Shown here: positions 55,411-64,000 of the stretch, in pieces
Position numbering within the stretch: the first letter of the stretch is position 1
Layout of the letters: each line of letters begins with the position of its first letter
Assembly (NCBI GenBank): GCA_001643675.2
Contig: LSRY02000024.1
Location: 250,001-314,000, forward strand
Length of the DNA: 64,000 nt
DNA from: Monocercomonoides exilis
Taxonomy: Eukaryota; Preaxostyla; Oxymonadida; Polymastigidae
Direction of reading: 5' to 3'
Program-made: the position numbers and the translations under genes
The notes under the pieces: generated by a model
The model's database searches: none
Seen by the model: only the letters and a program-made list of their open reading frames with translations
What the model was told of the DNA's origin: nothing

Positions 55411-55942
55411 AAGGAAAAAAAAATAAAATAAAAAGAAAAAAGAAATAGAAAAAGAAAAAGAAGAAAGAAAGAAGATGAAGAAGAGAAAATTTAGATTGCT
55501 AAAAATGAGAAAAGAAAGAGGAGAAAAAATAAAAAATAAAACCTTTTTTTTGTATATTCATATTTTTAACAGCAACATTTCGCTTTTTTTAAAAAGACTT
55601 TTTATGATTTTCTAATTTTAATTTTTTGGCTTCAATTTTTTTTTTTTTTTTTCAATTCAAAATAGATTTCAAAAGGAGCCTAAAGAAAGAAGAAAAATAT
55701 GAATATTAATTTCTCTTCTGTTTCAGAATTATTTTTGTTTCATAATCTTTCAAATTGTCTTTTCAATAAATAGATCAGAAAAATAAATTTTGAAAAAATG
55801 GAAAATAGTTTTTAATTGTTGCTTTCATCATTTTTGATTTTTAAACTAAAAACTTCATTGAAAATAAAACATTTATCAAATAAAATCTTAAAAAAAAAAA
55901 AAAGAAGAAGAATATTAATTTTTCTATTTTTCGCCTTTTCAT
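55411..55942. other. Tail-to-tail spacer, GNL1 and NEDD1
   Basis: AT-rich DNA with AATAAAATAAA-like elements that could serve polyadenylation on either strand. No gene. Confidence 0.5.
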
Positions 55943-58900
55943 TCAGAAAATTCCATTCATTTTGCGAAGTTCATCAACTTCTTGTTGCAATTCTCCGACT
56001 TGCGATATCAGTTCAGACATTGCTTTGTTCTGCTCTTCAATAAACTGCCTCAAAAATGTCTGGGGAAAAAAGAATTAATAACACAAAAATGATCAATCAA
56101 ACATTGAAGAATAAGTTAAAAAATGATAAAATAAAATATAATAAATCATCAAATTCAATAATTAATCAAATCAAAAAATAATTAAATAAATAAATAAATA
56201 AATAAAATAAAATAAAATAAAATAAAATAAAATAAAATATAATAAAATATAATAAAATAAAATAAAATATAATAAATATTATCACAAACATTCTGCAAAT
56301 GAAACTGTTTAATTAATTCCACATGCAAATTCCTGCTGTCCTGGTGTGTCTGCTCAAAAAGGCCACTCAACGCTTCTCTGATCAAGTTCTGTGTCATTGT
56401 TCTGTCTAATTCTGAGGGAGAGGGGAATTCTGAGTGTGTTGGAGAGAAAGAGGAGGAAGAGGAGGAGGAGGAGGAAGAGGAAGAAGAAGGAAGAGAAGAA
56501 GAGGAAGGAGAAGAAGAAAGAGAAGAAGAGGAAGAAGAAGAAGATGTGTTTGGAATGAAAGAATGAGAAGGGAATAGAATAGACGAAGGAGAGGAGGAGG
56601 AGGAAGGAGAAAGAGAAGAAGACAAGGACGATGATGATGATTGCATTGAAGAAGAAAATCGTTGATTTTTTTCTTTGTTTGTTTCGTTTTCTGGTTCAAT
56701 ATCCATTTTAATTGAATCTGAAGAAGAAGAAGGGGAAGAAGAAGAAGGAGAGGAGGAAGAAGAAGAAGAGAAAATGGAGCGAGAAGAGGAATTGAATGAA
56801 GTGGAAGAGGAATTCAAAGGAGGTTGTTGTGTGGAAGGAGTAGAGGAAGAGGAGGAGGAGGAAGAAGAAGAAGAAAGAAAAGATGATGAAGGTGATAATG
56901 ATGATGATGATGATGATGATGAGAAAATGGAAGAAGAAGGAGAAGCTAAAGAAGGAGAAGAAGAAGAAGAAGAAGAAGAAGTAGAAAGAGGAGAAGAAGA
57001 AGGAGAAAGAGAAGATTGTGAATGGAAAGGTGCTGATGATGAAGAAGAAAGAAGTTGGAAACGAGAAGAGGAAGAAGAAGAGGAAGAAGAAGAGGGAAGA
57101 GAAGAAGGAGGAGGAGAAAGAGAAGAAGAAGAAGAGGAAGTTGATTGAGATGAAAGTGGAGGCAAAGAAGAAGAAGAAGAATGATATAAACTGCGAGATT
57201 GAGAGCGAATATCAGAAGAAGATGATGATGAAGATGATGATATTAATGATGCAGAAGGAGAAGATGAAGGAGAAGGAGAGGAAGAGGAAGAAGATGAAGA
57301 AGAAGGAGAAGCAGAAGGAAGAGAAAGAGAAGAAGGAGAAGGAGAAGCCGAATTCAAAACACCCGTTTTTCCAAATGCCCCTGCATTTTGATTTGTTGAA
57401 GGCGAAAGCAGTCTTTTCTTGTCAATCAAACTGCTATTCTCTCCATCAGCCAATTCTGAGTCAACAAACAGAAGCTGATGAATTCCAATAGAATCTCCTC
57501 TTCCTTCTCCTCTTTCTCCTCTTTCTCTTTCTCTCTCTCTCTCTGAATGTGCCATCTTCTTCACAACGCTCGGTGCAGTTGACTGAGTAATGTCCTCAAA
57601 CACATACAAATTCCCCTCTCTGCTGCCAACTGCTAAGCTTTTTTCTCCCTTTCTGAACGCCACACAGCTCAATTCTTCGCCCAAATCATCCAATTCAATC
57701 AATTTTGCGGTGGAAACGTCGAAAAGAACGACGTTTCCGATGGAGCTGACGGAGCAGAGGAGGCAGGAGTGGTTGGGGGACCAGTCGAGGGCAGTGATGG
57801 AAGAGGGGGGAGAGACTGAAGAGGAAGGATAAGAAAGATAAGGGGGAGGGAGGGAGGAGGGGATTAAATAAAGAAATAAAGAAATAAATAAATAAAGAAA
57901 CAAATAAATAAACAAAAAGTGAACATTTTGGGATATTATCGAATGTACATAAAAGGAATTAATAAATATTAAAGAAAACATAAAAAACAAAGCAAAGTCA
58001 TTGAAAAAAAAGATTATAACAACAAGAAATTGCTATTTTGAAACAAATAAAATTTTCTAAAAAAATATTTTTTCATTGAAAAAATTAGAATTTCTTCTGA
58101 ATTCTCAATTATTTCTTTTTCTTTCTTTTTTTTTTGAAAAATCAAATAATCCAACAAAATATTCCATACTTGCTGTATTTCTCTGCTGTTTTGCCAGAGA
58201 ACGGGTCGAAAACTCAGCAAGAAGAGCGTTGTGAACCAAGATTATCGTTCTGGGAGCATCTGATTCTCTATCAAACGACAATCTTGCTGGATTAGATGAA
58301 GAAGAAGATGAAGAAGAAGAAGAAGATGATGATGATGATGATGATGATGAAAGAGAAGGAGAGAGAGAAGAAAGAGAAGAAGAAGAAGAAGATAACTGCA
58401 AAGTCAACATTTTAGCTGCTGCTTCAACGCTGTCGATGTTTCGTGTGGAAGACACGTCGAAGCACCGAACTGCGCCGTCGGCTGTTCCAACAGCCAGAAT
58501 GTGGTCAGCATTCGGACAGAACTTGAGTGAAGTGATGGCACATCCAAAGGAAGATAAAGAAGAAGATGAGGAGGAAGAGGAAGAGGAAGAAGAAGGGAAT
58601 GAAGATGAGCGTGTATAAGCTGATAGAGAAGAAGAAGAAGGTGATCTGGAATCGCCAGGCAGCGTGAGCTTGAAATAGAAAGGGTTTGTGCGGACTGGCT
58701 GAAGGCGATATAGCAAAAGATCTCCATTTTCTGTTCCAACCGCAAACATTTTGTCTTCCATTCCAAAAGCAACTGCGGTTACGGGTGATTTCGGTCCCTT
58801 TTATGAAAAGAAAAAAAAAAGAATAATTAGAATTTTAGTTGTTTTAAGCAAGACATAATTGATGTAAATATGTTGCATACGTAATAAGTGTATCCTGTTC

Positions 58901-59390
58901 TATTTGGCTTAAGATCCCACAGACGGATCACATTTATGCTTTGTGGAGGGTTTGAAGATGAATCCAACATTCTTCCGTTACTTATAATATACCTTCCAAG
59001 TGTTGTTTGTGACAAAGCTCTGACAGGAATCTTCAAAAATGTTTATTCAGTTTTAACATAATACATTGAAAGCATATGGAATATTTTTAACTGAAGCACA
59101 CTTCATTGTTAAGAATAGACGAAAATGGATAGTTTATTTTTCCAAAGTATATATGACCGCTAGAGCATCCGCAAACAAGAACTCCAGCTTGAAATTAAAA
59201 AATAATTATTCAATTTTTTTAGAAACGAATATAAAAATACAATTTACAAAAATTATTGAACAAAACTTGATGAGCAGCTCATTGATATTATTTCTTCGTC
59301 TTGAGGTGATTTTGCCTCCAACCTTAACGAAATATTAGAACGAGAAATCTGCCACAATCGAACTTCTTTCGAGCATGAAATAAGATTCAT
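55943..59390 (-). CDS. NEDD1: NEDD1-like WD40 protein, gamma-tubulin complex recruiter
   Basis: Six exons: 59390..59267, 59187..59102, 59030..58881, 58797..58170, 57815..56290, 56059..55943 (876 residues). All joins keep phase; donors include GTTTTG, GTGTGC, GTATGC, GTATGG and GTTTGT. The N-terminus MNLISCSKEVRLWQIS is the first WD blade. More blades appear as VIRLWDLKPNRTGYTYY, SPVTAVAFGMEDKMFAVGTE, CAITSLKFCPNADHILAVGT and SITALDWSPNHSCLLCSVSS. Ser runs interrupt the propeller and fill the middle (about residues 440-780). The end matches NEDD1/GCP-WD: MTQNLIREALSGLFEQTHQD then NLHVELIKQFHLQ and a short coiled coil ending ELRKMNGIF. In other eukaryotes this C-terminal region binds gamma-tubulin complexes and targets them to centrosomes, basal bodies and spindles. 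Identification relies mainly on the C-terminal match and blade order. Confidence 0.85.
56180..56280. repeat. (AATAAA)/(AAAATA)n repeat in NEDD1 intron 5
   Basis: AAATAAAT then AAAATAAAAT units inside the 230-bp intron 56060-56289. Confidence 0.85.
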
Positions 59391-59640
59391 TTCTGTAATA
59401 TAATTGTATTGTTTAGAAAACAGATGGCAAATAAAAAATTAAGTTATGAATTATCCATTAAAAGAGATTTTTTGTTCAAACATTTCTCAGAATTATTAAT
59501 AATATTCATTTCTTGATCATAACGAGAAAATGAAAAACTGACTTTTTCAGTCGGACATGTATTTGAAAAACATCTTGCACTTATGTAATATTCAATTCAT
59601 CGTTATTTTAAACTTGATTGTGCTTGAAGCCTATTTTCAT
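59391..59640. other. Region upstream of NEDD1
   Basis: AT-rich DNA. On the minus strand TATTACAG lies two bases before the NEDD1 ATG and could be a 5'-UTR acceptor. No gene. Confidence 0.4.
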
Positions 59641-59644
59641 TGAG

Positions 59645-60476
59645 AAATAGTTCTCTTTTTTTTGTGCCAGATGGTGTTTATTCAATATCTTCTCTACAAC
59701 AGATGCAGCAATAGCATATGTTGCATCAAAAGGTGTGAATGTATCTGCACGTAAAGGTGAATCGCTGGAAGAATCATGGTAATTCTGCACAAGCGCTGCA
59801 GTGCTTCCAGGAGGTATTTGACCAAGGAAAATTGTCGTTGAAGTTAGTAATATATCCCTTTTCTTCTACAAATGATATTGAGATGAAGATGACGAGCCAG
59901 TAGTTGACCAATTAAAATTCAACAACGTTTGCAAATGCCGTCGATCATGTGTTGATGGTATCTTGCGTGCTGATGATGTGATGCTCGCAGGAAAAGTTGC
60001 ATGTGCAAAGATATGATGATGTCGGAAAGTGATGCACAGAATCATTATGCGGACAAGGAGCGCGCATTATTGTTACAGAAATCGATCCAATATGCGCATT
60101 ACAAGCATGCATGAGCGGATACCAAGTGATTACAGTTAAAGATGCCTTGCCAATTGCAGAAGTATTTGTGGCCTGCACTGGAAACAGAGACATCATCACA
60201 GCTGAACATATGTCTAAAGTGAAGCATATGGCAATCGTTGGAAACATTGGTCATTTTGACGACGAAATTGAAGTTGGAAAGCTTATTGCATGGCCAGGTG
60301 TCAAGAGAGAAACCATCAAGCCTCAGGTTGACAAATTCACATTCCCTGATGGACATTCAATCATTCTCCTTGCAGAAGGTCGTTTGATGAATTTGGGATG
60401 CGCCAATGGCCACCCATCGTTTGTGATGTCCAACTCCTTCACAAATCTTGAACTTGATCGAGATGCATTGAAATGA
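59645..60476 (+). pseudogene. Adenosylhomocysteinase pseudogene
   Basis: Family blocks appear in order but in broken frames. FNIFSTTDAAIAYVASKGVN then KGESLEESW followed by TAA lies at about 59660-59780. KFNNVCKCRRSCVDGILRAD then DVMLAGKVAC lies at about 59910-60005. The NAD-binding loop reads DDVGK then TGA where the family has GDVGKG, with a frameshift just before it (about 60010-60030). From about 60040 the frame is open: [58 protein letters not shown] and [19 protein letters not shown]. It ends [12 protein letters not shown], short of the family's usual C-terminal PDHYRY segment. The first roughly 70 residues are missing. The gene would have hydrolysed S-adenosylhomocysteine; an intact copy probably exists elsewhere. 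Confidence 0.9.
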
Positions 60477-60971
60477 CGAAAATAATACCGCTCAAACGTT
60501 TCCGATTCATTTGGAAATTAAAGGAGAGCTTTTCGCACTTCCATTTGAAAAGAGTTTTATTTGATACTTATTGTTAAATACTTAACTAAAATGACAATTA
60601 GCCTTTTATTTTGTGAAGATCCATTCAAAAAATAACATTAAATTGCGAAAAAAAAATTCACATTCCTTTTTCATATTTATAAATTTGATCGAACGCGTTA
60701 AGTTTAAATTGTGTTTTTCAGAACATCTTGTTTTTCAAAACAGATTGTTTTCATTTTTTAAATTTTGTGTTTCCTCCAAAATATAGATCATTCTTTATTT
60801 TCATCCAAAAGTATGTACAAAATATAACTCATTAAAATAATTTATTTGTATTTTTTTCCTGGAAGACTCTGAAAAATATGTCAAAGAAAAATTATGCAAT
60901 TTTCCGATTTGTACAATCTCAGGGAAATAAATCCCCATGCAAATGAGGTGTGTAAATTTTCATGTGGAGGC
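60477..60971. other. AT-rich spacer
   Basis: No gene is seen between the adenosylhomocysteinase relic and the 3' end of SEC61G. Confidence 0.55.
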
Positions 60972-61234
60972 TTACAACTTATTTCCTACCAAAACATGAT
61001 TGATCGGGATGAAAATGAGACGAACGAAGAATCCAACAAATCCGAGGACAAGGAAGCCAGCTCCGGTGGCAAGAGCGATTTTAGAAAATTCTATTTAGAG
61101 AATATTAACATAAATCAGAATAAGAATAAATAACAACCTTTTGCATCTGGCTTTGTGCAACGATTCCAAAAGCGAACTGAATCTCTTGCAAATTTGCTCA
61201 ATGGTCCTGAAACTTTTCGAACTTGTTGTTCCAT
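60972..61234 (-). CDS. SEC61G: SEC61 gamma subunit of the ER translocon
   Basis: Two exons, 61234..61138 and 61090..60972, joined across a 47-bp intron (donor GTTGTT, acceptor ATAG, phase 1). They give 71 residues, the normal size for SEC61G/Sss1. Exon 1 encodes the amphipathic cytosolic helix ending [18 protein letters not shown]. Exon 2 begins [20 protein letters not shown] and carries the single tail-anchored membrane helix ending [15 protein letters not shown]. The CTKPD...EF.KIA and GFVGFFV.LI.IPIN motifs are diagnostic of the family. The product clamps the SEC61 channel for protein translocation into the ER. It is divergent from PheRS alpha, with start codons 159 bp apart. Confidence 0.95.
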
Positions 61235-61393
61235 CTTCTAATAAAATAAATGACGTGCACAAAGAAACACTTTATCAAGCAATGAACACGACGAGCAAAC
61301 CCTCACAAATCAAGATAAATATCTTAAACAGTGGGAAAGATCAGTAATTCCTTTTTAATCCAATTCACCGTTGTGATTGCAGCAATTTGAAAT
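61235..61393. promoter_or_regulatory. Bidirectional promoter, SEC61G and PheRS alpha
   Basis: The 159 bp between two start codons pointing outward must hold both promoters and both 5' leaders. It is less AT-rich than other spacers. ATTAG two to six bases before the SEC61G ATG and GATTGCAG shortly before the PheRS ATG could be leader acceptors. No named motif is seen. Confidence 0.55.
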
Positions 61394-63593
61394 ATGACCG
61401 AAGCTGAATTAGAAGATAATATTTTGAAAGAATCAAGGAAAGCATTCCAAGAGAGAATTCACAAAGAGCTTTTAGTTAGCGAACAAATTCTTGATTTGGC
61501 TGCTTTTGATGCTGAATTCCAAGCAAAATCAAAAGATTTACAACCAGCACTTACATCAATGGCCTCAAAAGGTATTGTGGAATAGAACTTAATTTTTAGT
61601 GTCAGTCATATTTTTAACTTTTCAATATCTTTTATGAAAATATTCGAAGGCTTTATCACAACGCAATCAACTCAACAAACATTTTTCAAAATAACAGAGC
61701 TTGGCAATCAAATTCTTTCTGGAAAAGAAACAGATGATGAAGTAGTGTACAAATATATTGGATCTGAAGGAAAATTGGAAAAGGAAGCTAAAGATCATTT
61801 GAAAGGCCCAGTTTGATATTTATTCCAATTAAATCATCATTCTTTATTATTATTTTTCATTGTTTTAACGCAATATTACAGCTTATTGGTGTCTTGAATG
61901 GCCTTGTTAAAAAAGGTTATCTTATTCTTGATAAATCTGGAGAGCCTATCTTTGTATGAACGATACGCTTTTAAGTTTGTTGTAACTTTTATATTTTTTG
62001 CTGATTGCAGAAACAAGATAAGCCGTTTGTTGACGAATTGCGAGATATGATTGTTGCTTTTGACAAATCTCAGAAAGGACAAGGAGCTCCTCTTCCTCAG
62101 AAAGAGATTGATGGCTTAGTTAAGAAGAAATGGGTTGAAAAAGGGTAATGTTACTTTTTGAAATGAAAACAATTAATATTAATAAATTTTTGAAATTATT
62201 TTTTTTTTTTTTTTGTATTTGTCAAAAAAATAATGATGCATTTTTTAAAGAGCACGTAAAGTCATCAGTGTCTCGAAAGGACTTTCTTTCGACAGTTTCA
62301 CGACAGAAGAACAGAAAGTGCTGACAAACGACATGCTGCGAAACGGTGAATGGGCAAAGGGACATTTGAAGGAGAAAAAATTCACTGTGGCAAATGATGT
62401 TGTTCCATGGGGAAAATTGCATCCTCTGGTTGAGATGAGATCGCAGTTCAGAAGAATTTTCTTGAAATTGGGGTATGTTTTTTTTTTAAATCATTTTTTC
62501 TTTAAAATAATTGTGTTATGATTTTTCCTTGATTATTGAAAATTGCTCAAAATTTTGCTGTTTTAAATAAATAATTCGCAATTCTTTGCATCGCCAATAA
62601 ATCTTATTCAATCTCAGCTTCTCCGAAATGTTCACCCGCCGCTATGTTGAGTCCTCTTTCTGGAACTTCGATGCGCTTTTCCAGCCACAGGCACACCCTT
62701 GCCGTGATCTCCAGGACACATTCTTTGTTGCTTCATCTGACTGCAAAGGAGATAACACTCAATGCAAACAGACTGAATGTGCTGAGCAAGAGAAATGTGC
62801 TTCTTCCTCTTGCTCCTCGTCATCATCTTCTTCTTCTTCTTCCATCCCTGCCCCTTATGCCCCATATGACCTGAGCTCCGCATTGCCTTCTGTTCCTGTC
62901 GACCGCATTCGCGCTGCACACGAAAGCGGCGGTGCAGTTGCAGGAGGATCGATTGGGCTGAACTACCGATGGAGCGAGTGGGATGCAAAGAAGATGATTA
63001 TGCGCACGCACACCACAGCTATCTCCGCACGCACACTGGCCTCGCTCAACTCGGAGCTCCACAGGCACTGGGAGAAAGGAGAATATCTCGATCTGAAGGC
63101 AGGAGCAGCAGCTGAGGGAGGGATAAAGGAGTCGAGGCTGGTGAAGTTCTTCTCAGTGGATCGTGTGTTCCGAAACGAGACGCTGGACAAGACACATCTT
63201 GCAGAGTTCCACCAGCTGGAAGGGTTTGTGGTTGGGCGGAATCTTCACGTGGGCGATCTGATTGGGACGATCAAGGAGTTCTTTGCAGAGATCGGGATGA
63301 CACAGCTGAAGTTCCAGCCGACGTTCAACCCGTACACAGAGCCATCGCTGGAGATGTATGCGTTCCACCCGCTGCTGAAGGCGTGGATCGAGATTGGGAA
63401 CTCAGGCATCTTCCGAGACGAGGTGATGCGTCCGCTGGGATTGGGAGAGGATGTGAGAGCGATTGCGTGGGGATTGTCTTTGGAGAGGCCTGCGATGATC
63501 CAGGCGAATGTTTCAGCGATTGGGGATTTGTTTGGGTCTGAGGTGGATGTGAATTGGATTGAACAGAGTTGCTTGAAGATGCTTCATCCATAA
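61394..63593 (+). CDS. FARSA: Phenylalanyl-tRNA synthetase alpha subunit, cytosolic type
   Basis: Six exons: 61394..61571, 61650..61810, 61882..61953, 62011..62144, 62251..62472, 62618..63593 (580 residues). Every join is in phase; donors are GTATTG, GTTTGA, GTATGA, GTAATG and GTATGT. The N-terminal half matches the winged-helix, tRNA-binding part of eukaryotic/archaeal PheRS alpha (ALTSMASKGFITTQSTQQTF). The catalytic half starts LHPLVEMRSQFRRIFLKLGF and continues RYVESSFWNFDALFQPQAHP. It holds class II motif 2 (RVFRNETLDKTHLAEFHQLE) and motif 3 (AIAWGLSLERPAM, about residue 538). The product charges tRNA-Phe as an alpha2-beta2 enzyme. A Ser run (about residues 317-330) is inserted in a variable loop after the DTFF block, and the protein is about 70 residues longer than the human subunit. 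The stop is TAA at 63591. Confidence 0.95.
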
Positions 63594-64000
63594 GATTTAT
63601 TTTGATATTTATTTTTTTTTTTTTCATATTTTTTAAATTATCTATTTATTAAAAATTTTAATAACCGAAAAATTTTGAATTTTTTCGAAAAGTAATTCTA
63701 TGTAAATATTCATAGAACTTGATCATCAACATGTTTTTGTTGGCCCGTTAGTGGTTAAACGTAAATAATATTAGGGACGAAATATTTTGCTTTATGAATT
63801 TTGTTCCATTCAACTCAAACAAATATTTTTCTCAATTTTAGAGTTTTTCTGTATTTTTTGACATGGGAATGTAAGACTTATTATGATATTTTTCCAGAAG
63901 ATGTTTGGAACAAATCGTTGTTTATTTCATAAATGAAATAATTATGCACCATTTGAACAATCTGATATCAAAACTTTGTGATTTAGTGAGTATTTTTTGA
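63594..64000. other. AT-rich end of window
   Basis: Downstream of PheRS alpha. No coding frame or RNA gene is seen. Confidence 0.55.

Noticed and set aside
60894-61347. Two plus-strand open frames (79 and 68 codons) upstream of PheRS alpha
   Set aside because: They lie antisense to the two exons of SEC61 gamma, whose protein is diagnostic.

Overview
The window is nuclear DNA from a protist. It is AT-rich, and its genes carry many short spliceosomal GT-AG introns (44-100 bp unless they hold a simple repeat). Donors are mostly GTTTG-N or GTATG-N. Standard stop codons fit every gene. Serine, Glu/Lys/Arg and Ser/Pro low-complexity runs have spread through most proteins, including essential enzymes. 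There is a giant parallel-beta-helix receptor with a degenerate kinase tail and a recently expanded gene family with no recognised domain. This combination resembles oxymonads (Preaxostyla, Monocercomonoides-like). The taxon is an inference from gene style, not from a marker gene.

Layout. 1-9.5 kb holds one enormous Ser-rich protein gene (at least 2955 residues, three exons, 5' end probably outside the window). 10.8-13.2 kb (minus) holds a gene best read as three exons: four membrane segments joined to a roughly 570-residue Glu/Lys/Arg helix. 13.2-39.7 kb is a low-density zone of relics and repeats. It contains a decayed Harbinger-type transposase, a candidate 75-residue membrane protein, broken coding relics, an inverted duplicated segment (19.8-20.4 and 33.3-33.9 kb), an almost intact pogo-like DNA transposon (24.8-26.8 kb), and four copies (A to D) of one three-exon family in different states of decay.

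39.7-63.6 kb is gene-dense. It holds a 2656-residue beta-helix/pseudokinase surface protein, a ten-helix EamA/DMT transporter (seven exons, one a 13-nt micro-exon), the circularly permuted GTPase GNL1, the gamma-tubulin recruiter NEDD1, an adenosylhomocysteinase pseudogene, SEC61 gamma, and the alpha subunit of cytosolic phenylalanyl-tRNA synthetase (six exons). DMT/GNL1 and SEC61G/PheRS alpha are divergent pairs that probably share promoters.

The conserved genes cover secretion (SEC61G), translation (PheRS alpha), a nuclear/nucleolar-type GTPase (GNL1) and microtubule nucleation (NEDD1). They are unrelated neighbours, as expected in a eukaryote. Exon joins come from reading-frame continuity, splice dinucleotides and, where available, protein-family similarity recalled from general knowledge. 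No alignment or database search was run. No tRNA, rRNA or CRISPR array was seen.
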